From an uncultured Methylococcaceae bacterium (lineage in GTDB: Bacteria; Pseudomonadota; Gammaproteobacteria; Methylococcales; Methylococcaceae): a stretch of DNA of 44,416 bases. Each line of letters begins with the position of its first letter. Positions within the stretch are counted from its first letter, which is position 1. Positions 1-9,444 of this stretch are shown piece by piece. The stretch covers positions 1 through 44,416 of the forward strand of contig CAIOOA010000094.1 in NCBI GenBank assembly GCA_903859815.1, written 5' to 3'. A program made the translations under genes and the position numbers. The notes under the pieces are model-generated. The model saw nothing but the letters and a program-made list of their open reading frames with translations, was not told where the DNA came from and made no database searches.

Positions 1-1
1 C

Positions 2-61
2 CTCGACAAACCGGTCTACAAACGGCAATGGCTGGTTAAAAATGGCTGTCCACCAGAATAG
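2..61 (+). other. Possible 3' end of a gene entering from the left
   Basis: Frame 2 reads open from the window edge to a TAG at 59-61 and gives 19 residues (LDKPVYKRQWLVKNGCPPE). Frame 3 is also open, from the edge to a TGA at 111-113, so the reading frame cannot be decided. No family is recognised. It may be the tail of a gene to the left or chance. The stretch 62-281 shows no supported gene. It has a TTGACA at 152-157 followed 15 bases later by TATCAT, which is too short a spacing for a convincing promoter. Confidence 0.2.
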
Positions 62-281
62 TCAATCTTCGGAAAATGACGATTATACTTTCCGTCTGAT
101 TTCAAGTGGGTGAAACCCTCTAAAAACTTGAAGATCGAGTCTAACGTTGAAATTGACAGGGCTTTCAATGGGCTATCATATCAAAAGAGGGGCTAACTGC
201 TTTTTCTAGGAATATTCACAAAAACAGCCGGAAGAATTAAATTTTAATGCCTACTAAACAATTGATTTGTAGAGAGTACGG

Positions 282-395
282 CTAGGCTCTGAATTGCTGT
301 CGATCGACCAGCGCGAACTTTAGCCCAGCACCGCAGCCCTCGTCGGGGTGCAGTCCATGGCAATGATCCATGGCTTCGCCGACAACATAGATGTT
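282..395 (-). pseudogene. Remnant of a gene 3' end
   Basis: Directly downstream of the methyltransferase stop, a minus-strand frame reads 37 residues to a TAG at 282-284. It begins NIYVVGEAMDHCHGLHPDEG and ends VDRQQFRA. The composition is protein-like and the codon use resembles the neighbours. An in-frame TAG lies immediately before the first residue and no start codon is available, so this looks like the tail of a gene whose body has been lost. The family is not recognised. An alternative reading is an RNA structure, since CCATGG occurs twice with a 7-base gap inside a GTCGG/CCGAC pair. Confidence 0.35.
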
Positions 396-404
396 CTAAC
401 CAAA

Positions 405-986
405 TCAGCGCTTCTGACCGACAAAATACGCCTCATCCCGTCGGCCTAGGGACAAATCTCCTATCCTGCCCTCTTCCCGGTAGACCATCACTCGCAACCC
501 ACCAAACAACCCCAACAATTCATTTTCTGCCAGCAAATAATCGGGATTGCTGGGACCGGCAGGACTTAGCTTCTCCCGGACAAAGGTTTGGTAAAACAGC
601 AAACCACCGGGTTTCAAGCTATTGACAATGGCATCTGCCAATGAGCGGATCAGAAAACGACTGACCACAATCACATCGAATTGTTCGTGAGGAAAAGGTT
701 CCACATCCACATCCCTGACATCCGCTTCTATCGTCAACGCCGACCGACCCGCCAAAGCCTCCAACCGAGCTATCGCAACCGGGGAAATGTCCCATGCGGT
801 GACTCTCAAGCCTCTGCGGGCAAGAAATAGCGCATTGCCGCCCAGTCCGCAAGCCAAATCCAAGGCCAAGCCCGAATTAGGCAGTAGATGCCCATATTCA
901 GCCAACACCGTGGCAGGTTCGAGTTCATGGTTCGGTGATGACGAGTAGAAACGGTCCCATTTTTCACGCAGTGACTCAGCCGACAC
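405..986 (-). CDS. Class I SAM-dependent methyltransferase (TehB-like)
   Basis: The 193-residue protein carries the class I methyltransferase fold. SAM-binding motif I is LDLACGLGGNALFLARRG near residues 42-59. The motif II acidic residue is the Asp in TAWDISPVAI, followed by a conserved acidic turn EADVRDVD and the motif IV segment FDVIVVSRFL. C-terminal residues such as LKPGGLLFYQTF are typical of TehB/UbiE-like small-molecule methyltransferases. The substrate cannot be read from the sequence. It lies 2 bp after trkA and is the last gene of the def-to-trkA operon. The start is ATG and the length is normal for the family. Confidence 0.85.
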   Translation of the reverse strand: MSAESLREKWDRFYSSSPNHELEPATVLAEYGHLLPNSGLALDLACGLGGNALFLARRGLRVTAWDISPVAIARLEALAGRSALTIEADVRDVDVEPFPHEQFDVIVVSRFLIRSLADAIVNSLKPGGLLFYQTFVREKLSPAGPSNPDYLLAENELLGLFGGLRVMVYREEGRIGDLSLGRRDEAYFVGQKR

Positions 987-988
987 CT

Positions 989-2398
989 CTAATCCTCTTC
1001 CTCCGGGGGAGGCAATGGGGAGGTAATGACAGGTGTCGCACTGGCTTGGAACATTTTCTCGACCACCCGGATCAGTTTTTTGTCATGCAAGAATAGGATG
1101 ACATGGTCGCCATCTTCAATGATTGTGTCATGGTGAACCTGTAGCACCTCTTCGCCACGCACCAAAGCCCCCATGACCACGCCAAACGGTATTTTGATTT
1201 GGTCTATGCGCTGGCCGACAATCTCGGAGTGTCCCCTTGTGCCATGGGCAATCGCCTCTATCGCCTCGGCCTCGCCATGGCGCAAAGAATGAACCTGCAC
1301 GACATCGCCCTTGCGTACATGGCGCAATAAGCAGCCAATCGTGGATTGCTGCGGCGAGATGACCAAATCCACCAGACTCGCGTCGACAATGTCGGCATAA
1401 GCACTCTTGTTGACCAGGCTGATTACTCGCCTCGCCCCCAAGCGTTTGGCCAGCATCGCCGACAGAATGTTGGCCTCGTCTTCATTGGTGATGGCACAAA
1501 ACACATCGGTGCTTTCGATGTTTTCGCTAATCAGCAGTTCTTTGTCCGAAGCATCGCCCAACAACACCACGGTATTGCTCAATTCGGCGGCGATTTTCTT
1601 CGCACGACGCGGGTTTTTCTCGATCACTTTGACCTGGTAGCGGTTTTCCAAGGCTTGCGCAACGCGCTTGCCGATATGCCCACCCCCCGCAAAGATGAGG
1701 CGTTTGTAGGGTTTGTCCACCTCGCACAATTCGCTCATCACATCCTTGATCTCCTCGCTGGAAGCGACAAAAAACACATCGTCATCGGCCTCAATGATGA
1801 CTTTTCCATTGGGAATGATCGGCTGGCCCTTGCGAAATATGGCGGTGATGCGGGCATGGACATTCGGCATGTGTTGGTGCAACTCTTTGATTTCCCGTCC
1901 AACCAAGGGTCCGCCACGATGGGCGCGGACCGAGGCGAGGCGAACCTTGCCATCTGCAAAATCAAGCACCTGCGAAGCACCCGGATATTCCAGCAGACGT
2001 TCGATAAAGCGGGTGACAATCTGCTCCGGGCTGATGACCACATCGATTGAAATGGCATTGGGACCGAAAATTTCCGGGTAACTTAAATATTCGATGGCGC
2101 GGACACGGGCGATCTTTTTGGGGACTTTGAACAAAGTGCCAGCCACTTGGCATGCCAGCATATTGGTTTCGTCGTCACTGGTCACGGCAATCAACATGTC
2201 GGCTTCCGCCGCACCCGCCTTCGCCAATACTGTGGGATGGGCGGCATTGCCTTGCACGGTCGAGATGTCATAACGGTCTTGCAAATCCCGCAACACCGCT
2301 GGTTGTGTGTCAATCACGACTATGTCGTTGGCTTCGCTGGCTAGGCTGCCCAATACGCTGGAACCGACCTGCCCTGCACCTAGGATAATGATTTTCAT
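989..2398 (-). CDS. trkA: Trk system potassium uptake regulatory protein TrkA
   Basis: The 469-residue cytoplasmic protein gates the TrkH/TrkG K+ channel by binding NAD(H) or nucleotides. It has the duplicated RCK architecture: a Rossmann domain starting IILGAGQVGSSV at residue 3, a TrkA-C domain, a second Rossmann domain starting IFAGGGHIGKRVA near residue 235, and a second TrkA-C domain. The final residues (PLPPPEEED) form an acidic tail. No trkH lies in the window, so its channel partner is encoded elsewhere. The gene follows ntrX by 1 bp. The same linkage of trkA to ntrYX and rsmB-fmt-def occurs in other gammaproteobacteria, which supports the call. Confidence 0.95.
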   Translation of the reverse strand: MKIIILGAGQVGSSVLGSLASEANDIVVIDTQPAVLRDLQDRYDISTVQGNAAHPTVLAKAGAAEADMLIAVTSDDETNMLACQVAGTLFKVPKKIARVRAIEYLSYPEIFGPNAISIDVVISPEQIVTRFIERLLEYPGASQVLDFADGKVRLASVRAHRGGPLVGREIKELHQHMPNVHARITAIFRKGQPIIPNGKVIIEADDDVFFVASSEEIKDVMSELCEVDKPYKRLIFAGGGHIGKRVAQALENRYQVKVIEKNPRRAKKIAAELSNTVVLLGDASDKELLISENIESTDVFCAITNEDEANILSAMLAKRLGARRVISLVNKSAYADIVDASLVDLVISPQQSTIGCLLRHVRKGDVVQVHSLRHGEAEAIEAIAHGTRGHSEIVGQRIDQIKIPFGVVMGALVRGEEVLQVHHDTIIEDGDHVILFLHDKKLIRVVEKMFQASATPVITSPLPPPEEED

Positions 2399-2399
2399 G

Positions 2400-3773
2400 C
2401 TATTTCTTCTCCCGGAACTTAATCCCCAAGGAATTCAGCTTGCGATATAGATGGGTGCGCTCCAATCCTATGGCATGTGACAAACGTGCGACACTACCGC
2501 CGTATTTGTCCAAATGATATTCCAGATAATCCTTTTCAAAGCGCTCTCGTGCCTCTTTCAGGGGCAGTTCGTAATAATCAGGGGCTTGCTGAGTGCCGCT
2601 TGTCGGTGGTTCCGTCAAAGAGTCCCCCAAGGAAACTTTCACTTCATCTAGGGTAATCTCCTCACCCGAACCCAAAATCAACAGCCGTTGCACCAGATTT
2701 TTCAATTCGCGGATATTTCCGTACCATGGATAATGGCGGAGGAAATTCTGCACCGCCACGGGAAAACGCCGGAACGCCAACTTCTCCCGGGTGACATAAT
2801 AATCCACGTAAAAGCGAAGGAGTTCAGGGATGTCCTCGTTGTGTTCGCGCAAGGGCGGTATCTTCAATGTGACCACATTCAACAGATAATAAAGCTCGCG
2901 GCGGAAACGACCTTCGCGGACTTCTTCGTCAAGGGATTTTCGCGTGGACGCGATGACCCGCACATCCACGTTGATCGCCTCCCCCCCGCCCACTCGGGAA
3001 AAATTGTGGGACTCCAACACGCTCAACAGACGGACTTGGGTTTCCTCCTCCATGTCTGCCACTTCATCCAAGAACAGGGTTCCCCCATGCGCCTGTTCCA
3101 ATAGTCCTTCATGAACCCGCCCGGATTCTTCCCTGCCAAAAAATTCTATGGCCGAAAACTTGGGGGCTATTGCACCCACTCCGACATCAACGAAAGGCCC
3201 GTCGCGTCTTGGACTATGATTATGCAAGTAGCGAGCCATATTCTCCTTGCCACAGCCCGGTTCGCCTATCAATAATACTCTCGCATCATGTTGGCCCAAT
3301 CTGCGAGCCTGCTCCCTGAGCCTTTCCATGACGGCACTCTTGCCAATCGGCTCTACCAAGCCTTCGACGCGCCGTTTCAGGCCAATGTTTTCACGTTTGA
3401 GGCGGACATTTTCCAAGGCCCGCTCCACCGTGACCAACAGCTTTGCCAGCGATAAAGGCTTTTCAAGAAAATCGTATGCACCCAAGCGGGTGGCCTCCAC
3501 CGCCGTTTCCACCGTGGCATGACCCGACATCATGATCACCGGGCTGGCACTCTGCTCGTCATTCAACCAAAATTTCAGCAAAGTGATGCCGTCTTCATCG
3601 GGCATCCAGATGTCCAGCAAGATCAAATCTGGTCGGCGGGCAGCCCTCAAAGCGCGGGCAGTTGCACCATTTTCGGCAACAGCCACTTCATAATCTTCAT
3701 CTTCAAGAATTTCTTGCAACAATTGACGGATATCGGGCTCGTCGTCAACGACCATAATATAAGCTTTAGCCAT
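2400..3773 (-). CDS. ntrX: NtrX-family response regulator lacking the GAFTGA loop
   Basis: This 457-residue regulator has three domains. The receiver domain has acidic pocket DDE at 10-12, phosphoacceptor D54 in LILLDIWMPDEDG, and the switch Thr/Lys region. The AAA+ domain has Walker A GEPGCGKE at 170-177 and Walker B GTLFLDEV near 231. A Fis-type helix-turn-helix ends the protein (SVARLSHAIGLERTHLYRKL). The sigma-54 contact motif GAFTGA should lie near residues 214-221, but the sequence there reads REESGRVHEG, so classical sigma-54 activation is doubtful, as in some known NtrX proteins. It overlaps the cognate kinase gene by 8 bp. The closest alternative, NtrC, is less likely because the adjacent kinase is NtrY-like. 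Confidence 0.9.
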   Translation of the reverse strand: MAKAYIMVVDDEPDIRQLLQEILEDEDYEVAVAENGATARALRAARRPDLILLDIWMPDEDGITLLKFWLNDEQSASPVIMMSGHATVETAVEATRLGAYDFLEKPLSLAKLLVTVERALENVRLKRENIGLKRRVEGLVEPIGKSAVMERLREQARRLGQHDARVLLIGEPGCGKENMARYLHNHSPRRDGPFVDVGVGAIAPKFSAIEFFGREESGRVHEGLLEQAHGGTLFLDEVADMEEETQVRLLSVLESHNFSRVGGGEAINVDVRVIASTRKSLDEEVREGRFRRELYYLLNVVTLKIPPLREHNEDIPELLRFYVDYYVTREKLAFRRFPVAVQNFLRHYPWYGNIRELKNLVQRLLILGSGEEITLDEVKVSLGDSLTEPPTSGTQQAPDYYELPLKEARERFEKDYLEYHLDKYGGSVARLSHAIGLERTHLYRKLNSLGIKFREKK

Positions 3774-5943
3774 GGCTGACCCCTCCTAGCGGTGCATCCA
3801 TCATCGGCAACCGAATCACAAATCCGGCACCATCTTGTAAATTTAGGTTCAAATGGATATTACCTCCATGCTCTTCAATAATTTTTTTGACGATGGCAAG
3901 CCCCAAACCTGTCCCCTTGGTCTTGGTGGTGACGTAAGGGTCGAAAATGCGCTCGGCTTGTTCGGCGGCAATTCCGGGTCCATTATCATGCAGCAAAACT
4001 TCAATGAGAGAATTGCCGTTGACATGAGTGATATGGGTATCGATAGTCATAATTCCTACATTTCCTGGGTTTATCGCTTCCTGGGCGTTTTTGATCAAAT
4101 TGTGCAACACTTGGCGAAGGCGCACTGGGTCTGCGGAAATCTTCGGCAATTCTCGCTCCAAGGTCAAGTTGAACTCAATCCCTGATTGCGGCGGGTAAAG
4201 CGCGACCACCTCCTCGATCAATTGGCGAATATCAACGGGTTGCAAATGGATAATGGAAGGCTTGGCGTACTCGGCAAAGGCGTTGACCATGCTTTTCATG
4301 GCTTCCACTTGCTGGACGATGGTGCGCGTGGACTTGTCAAGCATTTCGGCATCGCTCTCGCCTAGGTTTTTTGACAATTTGTGCTTCAACCTTTCTGCGG
4401 ATAGCTGAATCGGTGTTAATGGGTTTTTGATTTCGTGGGCCAGTCTTTGGGCCACCTCCCCCCATGCCGCCCGACGCTGGGCTTGAATCAAGGCAGTGAC
4501 ATCGTCGAACACCACCACCGCGCCATGCCAGACACCTTCAACATCAAACAAGGGAGTGCCTCGACAAAACAAATCTTGCCGTCCAGAAGATCCATTGAAA
4601 TGGATTTCCTCCCGCCAAGGCTTTTCCCGGATCAGATGATCGCCGATGAACCGCATCAATTCGGCAAGATGGGGAAACGTTTCCGTCAATTTAGGCATCG
4701 GCGCATTCAACAATTCTCCAATGCCAGCATGGAGGATAGTGTCCACCGCATGGTTCGCCGTTTGCAAGCGCATATGGCTGTCGAAACTCATCACTCCCGA
4801 AGACAGATTGGCAAGGACAGTTTCCAGATAGGCCCGCTGGCGTTCGACCTCAAGCCTGGAATTTTGCGCCTCATCCCTAGCCCTGGCGATTTTGGCTGTC
4901 ATGGTATTGAACGATTCCACCAGAAAACCCAGTTCATCCTTGCTCTTCACCGGCAGGCGCTTTTCATAATTGCCTTCGGCGACAGCCCTAGTCCCCTCGG
5001 CCAAGCGTTGAACCGGGGCGACAATGCGCCGAATGCTGACAAATGCCACCCAGATGGCCGCCAACAAGCTCAGTAGTAAAATTAGGGACAACGTTAACGC
5101 AAAGGTGGCCTTGAGGGAACTACGCAGGTAATTCAACTCTTTGTAGTGGGCATGAGCAGCTTCGACAGTGACACCCAATTCTGCCAGACGCTTGGGCACG
5201 GGAAAAATGATTTGCAAATAATAAGTTTCATCCCGCCCATTCACCAACACAACCGCACGTACATTCATACCGGAACCGCCGGCTGGCTCCAAAGCCACAT
5301 AAGACTTGCCGTGCCTTAATTGCAATAACACGCCCTCGCCAGGCAAGTCAGGCACGATCCGGTCGGAACTTGAATCGCTGGAAACAATGATTCGCCCATT
5401 ATTGTTGAATACCGTCATTTCCCCTTCCCCCGTATTTTCATAGACCTCACTGAGTGTAATCGGAATCATGGAGGCTGGCATATTATCCAAATGGCTTGCC
5501 ACCTGCTCGGTTTGTTTCAACAGTGTCCTCATGCGTTCGTCCAAAGCCGAGCGGCCCAACTCCAGCGCGTCGTCCATGGCATTGTCAATGCGGACATCAA
5601 ACCAACTGTCGATGTTTTGTTGGAGGAACTGCATCGAATAATAAAAAACAATCGAAGCCGGGGCCAAAGCCAGCAAAATAAACAAAAACACCATTCTTGC
5701 GGTAAGTTGCGAACCCGCTGCCTTTCGTTTGATCTGTCGCAACAACCAATAGACATTGGCTCCCACCAAGCACAATAATAAAGCCGAACCCAAGGTGTTG
5801 ATCAACAACAGCCATGAGTACATCTTACCCAACTGCGAAGAATCCTGAGTGGCCGAACTCATCAGATGCAACGAGGCCACGATGGCCCCGAATAGCACCA
5901 GAACGGACAAACCCAAAGGCGGCTTTATTTTACGAATGTCCAT
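3766..5943 (-). CDS. ntrY: NtrY-family membrane sensor histidine kinase
   Basis: The 725-residue kinase partners with NtrX. The N-terminal third has several membrane segments (GLSVLVLFGAIVASLHL, LLINTLGSALLLCLVG, MVFLFILLALAPASIVFY) and an extracytoplasmic region. A further membrane helix, a HAMP linker (IVAPVQRLAEGTRAVAEGN) and a PAS-like domain follow. The HisKA box is HEIKNPLTPIQL. The ATPase domain shows NLIKNAQEAI (N box), DNGPGI (G1) and GTGLGLAIVKK (G2). The frame could open at a TTG at 5970, but the ATG at 5943 gives a better start and only a 19-bp overlap with DUF4390. Signals sensed by NtrY proteins include nitrogen state and redox; which applies here is not visible. Confidence 0.92.
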   Translation of the reverse strand: MDIRKIKPPLGLSVLVLFGAIVASLHLMSSATQDSSQLGKMYSWLLLINTLGSALLLCLVGANVYWLLRQIKRKAAGSQLTARMVFLFILLALAPASIVFYYSMQFLQQNIDSWFDVRIDNAMDDALELGRSALDERMRTLLKQTEQVASHLDNMPASMIPITLSEVYENTGEGEMTVFNNNGRIIVSSDSSSDRIVPDLPGEGVLLQLRHGKSYVALEPAGGSGMNVRAVVLVNGRDETYYLQIIFPVPKRLAELGVTVEAAHAHYKELNYLRSSLKATFALTLSLILLLSLLAAIWVAFVSIRRIVAPVQRLAEGTRAVAEGNYEKRLPVKSKDELGFLVESFNTMTAKIARARDEAQNSRLEVERQRAYLETVLANLSSGVMSFDSHMRLQTANHAVDTILHAGIGELLNAPMPKLTETFPHLAELMRFIGDHLIREKPWREEIHFNGSSGRQDLFCRGTPLFDVEGVWHGAVVVFDDVTALIQAQRRAAWGEVAQRLAHEIKNPLTPIQLSAERLKHKLSKNLGESDAEMLDKSTRTIVQQVEAMKSMVNAFAEYAKPSIIHLQPVDIRQLIEEVVALYPPQSGIEFNLTLERELPKISADPVRLRQVLHNLIKNAQEAINPGNVGIMTIDTHITHVNGNSLIEVLLHDNGPGIAAEQAERIFDPYVTTKTKGTGLGLAIVKKIIEEHGGNIHLNLNLQDGAGFVIRLPMMDAPLGGVSHG

Positions 5944-6494
5944 TTGTATTGCGGACTGTTCAGATGCCAAGCCGGGGTGACATAGGCCACCGGGCGCAAT
6001 GGCAGCGGAAGGGATTCGATATCCAAGCCCACAGACAGGCTTGCCCGGTAGCGCTCACCCTGGGATAGTTGGGAAGCCAATACAACAGGATATTCACGGA
6101 TGGAGCCCATGGATTCAAGCAAGGCATTAAAGCTGACGAAATTGATCGGCGGTTCGGTGTTCTCATAAATGATTTGGTATAACTTGGAAAGGGCATGGTA
6201 GCAGATGCGGAAAGAAATTTTGTCATCTAACAAGGCTTTCTCAAACCACCACTCGTTTTCTGGCTTGAGCTTCACTGCCAGCACCAAACTCAGGCAAACG
6301 CCGTTTCGCAGGGCTTCAATCGCCGGTTCACTGAACCGGAAATCAATATCGGCATCCAATAAATAAAGCTTGCCGTTATCGAATGCATGCAACTCGGCGT
6401 GTTGGATGATGAAGCCATAGTCGGTCGCAGCGGTGGCTGCCAAAGGTGAAAAAGCCATCCAAGCGGCAATCAGCATGAAACACCAAGGCTTCAA
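5925..6494 (-). CDS. DUF4390 domain protein with signal peptide
   Basis: The 189-residue protein begins with a secretion signal ([23 protein letters not shown]) with likely cleavage after ATAA. The mature part is a beta-rich DUF4390 domain of unknown function. The family typically sits between rsmB and ntrY in gamma- and betaproteobacteria, exactly as here. The TTG start at 6494 overlaps the rsmB stop as TTGA and includes the Lys needed in the signal-peptide n-region. The ATG at 6476 is the alternative start. Its position in front of a membrane sensor kinase suggests an envelope role connected with NtrY sensing, but this is only inferred from context. Confidence 0.8.
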   Translation of the reverse strand: MKPWCFMLIAAWMAFSPLAATAATDYGFIIQHAELHAFDNGKLYLLDADIDFRFSEPAIEALRNGVCLSLVLAVKLKPENEWWFEKALLDDKISFRICYHALSKLYQIIYENTEPPINFVSFNALLESMGSIREYPVVLASQLSQGERYRASLSVGLDIESLPLPLRPVAYVTPAWHLNSPQYKWTFVK

Positions 6495-7780
6495 GATGAT
6501 TTCACCAAGCGGGCGTAATAAAAACCGTCCATATTATCCTCCCCGCTCAGAATTTGCCGACCATAGGGACGAGGGCTACCCCACTCAGCCGCGATAACTA
6601 CTTCTTTCGCGTCAGAATGATGGTGAAGGAAACTCGAAATTTGAACCTCATTCTCTTCCTTCAGCAAGGAACAGGTTGCGTATACCAACAAACCATCCTC
6701 GGCAAGCAATGGCCAGATATTCTCCAAAATGCGGCGCTGCACCTCGACTAGTTTAGGCAGGTCGCTGGGCTTGCGCAGCAATTTAATATCGGGATGGCGA
6801 CGGATAACACCCGTGGCCGAACAAGGCGCATCCAACAAGATACGGTCGAATGGCTTGCCATCCCACCAAGTTTGGGGTTCCAAAGCATCCCCACAGAGAA
6901 CCTTGGCATTCAACTTGGCACGGGAAAGATTTTCGCTGACCCTTGCCAGCCTGTCGGAAGCGATGTCCAACGCCACAACTTCCGCCAAGTCGGCACGGCT
7001 TTCCAAAATATGCAGAGTTTTGCCACCGGGCGCGGCACAAACGTCCAAAACTCGCTGCCCCTGATCGAGTTCCAACAAACCAGCCGCCAATTGTGCGGAC
7101 TCATCCTGCACGGACACCAAACCCTCTGCAAATCCCGGCAGGGACTGCACTGAAACCGGGCTTTCCAGGGTGATTCCTGATTCTGCGAATGAGCAAGCAT
7201 AGGCCATCATGCCGGCCTGTTTCAATGTCAGCAGATACTCTTCACGGCTTGATTGCCTAAGATTAACCCGGACAGTCATGGGCGGTGGTCGATTGGACTG
7301 CTCGAAAACCTGCTCGCATTGACTAGGCCAATTCTTGCGGATTTTTCCTAGCAGCCAAGCAGGGTGGGACCATAAGGCGCACTCATCAATCTCGGCGAGC
7401 GCCAACAAGCGTTCCCTTTGTCTTTGGAAATTCCGTAAGACCGCGTTAATCAGAGGCTTGGCCCAAGCTTTATCCCCTAAGGCAGAAACCGTTTCCGAAA
7501 CTGCCGCATGGGGTTTTACCCGGGTGTACTCCAACTGATAAATGCCAATCATGGCTAATAGCCTGACTTCTTCGTGCCGTATGGGCTTTGGAACCAGTTG
7601 CGCAAGGATGAAATCCAGCTTGAAATACCATCGCGAAACACCAAAACACATCGCCTTCACAAAGGAACGGTCAATGTCCAAGGGAATTGACGGCAATTGT
7701 TCATCCAAGGCGTCATTAAGGGACCTTCCCTCAACGACCACTTGCATCAAGATAGATGCAGCCAGCTTACGCGTATTCAA
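6491..7780 (-). CDS. rsmB: 16S rRNA (cytosine-967-C5)-methyltransferase RsmB
   Basis: The 429-residue enzyme methylates C967 of 16S rRNA using SAM. The N-terminal third is the NusB-like RNA-binding domain ([20 protein letters not shown]). The C-terminal part is the Fmu/NOL1 Rossmann domain with SAM motif [14 protein letters not shown]. The two cysteines of m5C enzymes appear in [17 protein letters not shown] and [12 protein letters not shown]. Length and motif order are standard. The ATG overlaps the fmt stop (ATGA), implying translational coupling in the def-fmt-rsmB operon. Confidence 0.95.
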   Translation of the reverse strand: MNTRKLAASILMQVVVEGRSLNDALDEQLPSIPLDIDRSFVKAMCFGVSRWYFKLDFILAQLVPKPIRHEEVRLLAMIGIYQLEYTRVKPHAAVSETVSALGDKAWAKPLINAVLRNFQRQRERLLALAEIDECALWSHPAWLLGKIRKNWPSQCEQVFEQSNRPPPMTVRVNLRQSSREEYLLTLKQAGMMAYACSFAESGITLESPVSVQSLPGFAEGLVSVQDESAQLAAGLLELDQGQRVLDVCAAPGGKTLHILESRADLAEVVALDIASDRLARVSENLSRAKLNAKVLCGDALEPQTWWDGKPFDRILLDAPCSATGVIRRHPDIKLLRKPSDLPKLVEVQRRILENIWPLLAEDGLLVYATCSLLKEENEVQISSFLHHHSDAKEVVIAAEWGSPRPYGRQILSGEDNMDGFYYARLVKSS

Positions 7781-8709
7781 GAGAGGCTGCCAAAACGCAC
7801 ACCCACCATGGAATGTGCATTGAGAAAATCGGGGGCATTGAGTCGCCTGCCGCCGGGTAATTGAAGTTCTAACAAACGCAGCACACCCCTGCCAGTGGCG
7901 ACATCCAAGGTTTTTCGATTGGGCAGGACAACCCCGGGTGATTCATTTGCCTCATCATCCAAGGCTTGAGCAAGCCAAATACGCAGAATTTCCTCACGGT
8001 AAACAGTTTCAGCCACAGGCCATGGGTTAAACGCCCTAACCCGCCTTTCCAACACCGGGGCAGACAAGGTCCAGTCCATCATCCCCTCTGACTTGTCCAA
8101 CTTATTGGCATAGGTGACCAAGGCTTCGTCCTGCTTTTCTGCTTCAATCGAGCCATTTTCAATTCCTGGTAAACAATCGGCTAATGCCTTGGCACCAATA
8201 ATTGCCAGACGATCATACAAACCGGCAGAGGTTTCCAAGGGAAGGATGGGGGTGGAGACCCTCAACAACATGGGTCCGGTGTCCATTTGTGGCTCTAGAA
8301 ACATGATTGTCACGCCAGTTTCCTCGTCGCCAGCATAAATCGAACGCTGAATAGGGGCCGCTCCTCGCCAACGGGGCAATAATGACCCGTGGACATTCAC
8401 ACAGCCAAGCTTTGGCAGTTCCAGAAACGGCTTCGGTAAAATCAGCCCATAGGCGACTACGACCATCAAATCAGCCCCAAGGGCGCTTAGTTTATCCTGT
8501 TCATCGGCAGATTTCAGGCTGGCTGGCTGGAATACTGGAATGCCGTGAGACTGGGCCAGCACTTTCACAGGGCTGGGCCGGTCCTTTCGCCCCCTGCCGG
8601 CTGGGCGGTCGGGTTGAGTGTACACGCCAACCATCTGGTGCTTGGAAGCGAGCAACATTTCGAGGCTAGGCACGGCAAATTCAGGCGTGCCGGCAAAAAT
8701 GATTTTCAT
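7777..8709 (-). CDS. fmt: Methionyl-tRNA formyltransferase
   Basis: The 310-residue enzyme formylates Met-tRNAfMet with 10-formyl-THF for translation initiation. The N-terminal formyltransferase domain starts [16 protein letters not shown]. The catalytic region [17 protein letters not shown] contains the conserved Asn and His, and a downstream Asp lies in MDTGPMLL. The C-terminal tRNA-binding OB-like domain follows ([14 protein letters not shown]). Length is normal. The gene overlaps def upstream and rsmB downstream by ATGA, the classic def-fmt arrangement. Confidence 0.97.
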   Translation of the reverse strand: MKIIFAGTPEFAVPSLEMLLASKHQMVGVYTQPDRPAGRGRKDRPSPVKVLAQSHGIPVFQPASLKSADEQDKLSALGADLMVVVAYGLILPKPFLELPKLGCVNVHGSLLPRWRGAAPIQRSIYAGDEETGVTIMFLEPQMDTGPMLLRVSTPILPLETSAGLYDRLAIIGAKALADCLPGIENGSIEAEKQDEALVTYANKLDKSEGMMDWTLSAPVLERRVRAFNPWPVAETVYREEILRIWLAQALDDEANESPGVVLPNRKTLDVATGRGVLRLLELQLPGGRRLNAPDFLNAHSMVGVRFGSLS

Positions 8710-9239
8710 AGGACGGATTTCTTCTGGTCGGGATTAGTGGCTTTCTGGCGGCGATCTTTCTCCAGTTTTTTTCTGGCACGATGACGTTTTATCGGCGATA
8801 GGTAATCAACAAAAAGCTTGCCTTCCAGATGGTCTATTTCATGCTGGATGCAGACAGCAAGCAAGCCGTCAGTCTCCAGTTCAAAATAAGCCCCATCATA
8901 ACCCATGGCTTTGATCCTTACCTTTTCCGCACGCTTCACTTTTTCAAATATGCCGGGCACTGACAAACAGCCTTCGTCCATTTCCTCGTCCCCGCTGGTC
9001 CAGATGACTTCTGGATTGACCAAGCGCAACGGGGAGTTCTTTTCTTCTGTGATGTCAATGACAATGACCCGTTTCTGTTGATTGACTTGGGTCGCAGCCA
9101 AGCCTATGCCAGGGGCGGCGTACATGGTCTCCAGCATGTCATCCAACAAGGTGCGGATAGAGTCATCGACCACTGCCACGGGCAGGGCTTTTTTCCGCAA
9201 TCGGGGGTCTGGGTATTCGAGAATAGAGAGAATGGCCAT
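8706..9239 (-). CDS. def: Peptide deformylase
   Basis: The 177-residue metallo-hydrolase removes the formyl group from nascent proteins. All three active-site motifs are present: GIGLAATQV (motif 1), EGCLSVPG with the metal-binding Cys (motif 2), and QHEIDHLEG with two His ligands and the catalytic Glu (motif 3). The start chosen is the ATG giving [16 protein letters not shown], where family members begin. The frame is open further upstream to 9311, but that extension is not conserved-looking and would run into the promoter region. It is the first gene of the minus-strand operon and is divergent from the LysM gene. Confidence 0.96.
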   Translation of the reverse strand: MAILSILEYPDPRLRKKALPVAVVDDSIRTLLDDMLETMYAAPGIGLAATQVNQQKRVIVIDITEEKNSPLRLVNPEVIWTSGDEEMDEGCLSVPGIFEKVKRAEKVRIKAMGYDGAYFELETDGLLAVCIQHEIDHLEGKLFVDYLSPIKRHRARKKLEKDRRQKATNPDQKKSVL

Positions 9240-9347
9240 GGTTTCAAGACAAGCGCAGGTTCTAGGAATTTTGAATTCTAGCCGAATTCGACTAGACTTT
9301 GAATGTTTCAAATTATCGTGGTGTCGGTATGACCGGGCATTCCCATT

Positions 9348-9375
9348 ATTATTTCCGGCGAAACCTCCTTGTCAA
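9348..9375 (-). promoter_or_regulatory. Sigma-70 promoter for the def operon
   Basis: On the minus strand a perfect -35 TTGACA (9375-9370) is followed after 16 bases by AATAAT (9353-9348), five of six matches to the -10 consensus. Transcription would start near 9341, leaving a leader of about 100 bases before def. This promoter would drive def through trkA, which are joined by overlaps or gaps of 1-2 bp. Confidence 0.6.
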
Positions 9376-9378
9376 CGC

Positions 9379-9384
9379 TATAAT
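9379..9384 (+). promoter_or_regulatory. Putative -10 box for the LysM-dprA operon
   Basis: A perfect TATAAT lies 61 bases before the LysM start, next to the -35 of the divergent def promoter. No good -35 is seen at 16-18 bases spacing (CGGCGA region). If active, the two divergent promoters would share the interval 9370-9384, so RNA polymerase could hardly occupy both at once. Confidence 0.4.
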
Positions 9385-9444
9385 TTCAGCTTGGCCGGGT
9401 GCATTGCGGCTGGTCATACACTGAAAAGCAAGACGGTGGCATTT

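Noticed and set aside
151-177. Plus-strand promoter TTGACA/TATCAT
   Set aside because: The spacing is 15 bases and no gene lies downstream on that strand.
1346-2050. 234-codon plus-strand ORF
   Set aside because: It lies entirely antisense to trkA, whose RCK motifs and codon use are clear; the ORF has no family motif and no ribosome-binding site.
9082-9444. N-terminal extension of the LysM protein
   Set aside because: It overlaps def and the divergent promoters, and it would bury the signal peptide.
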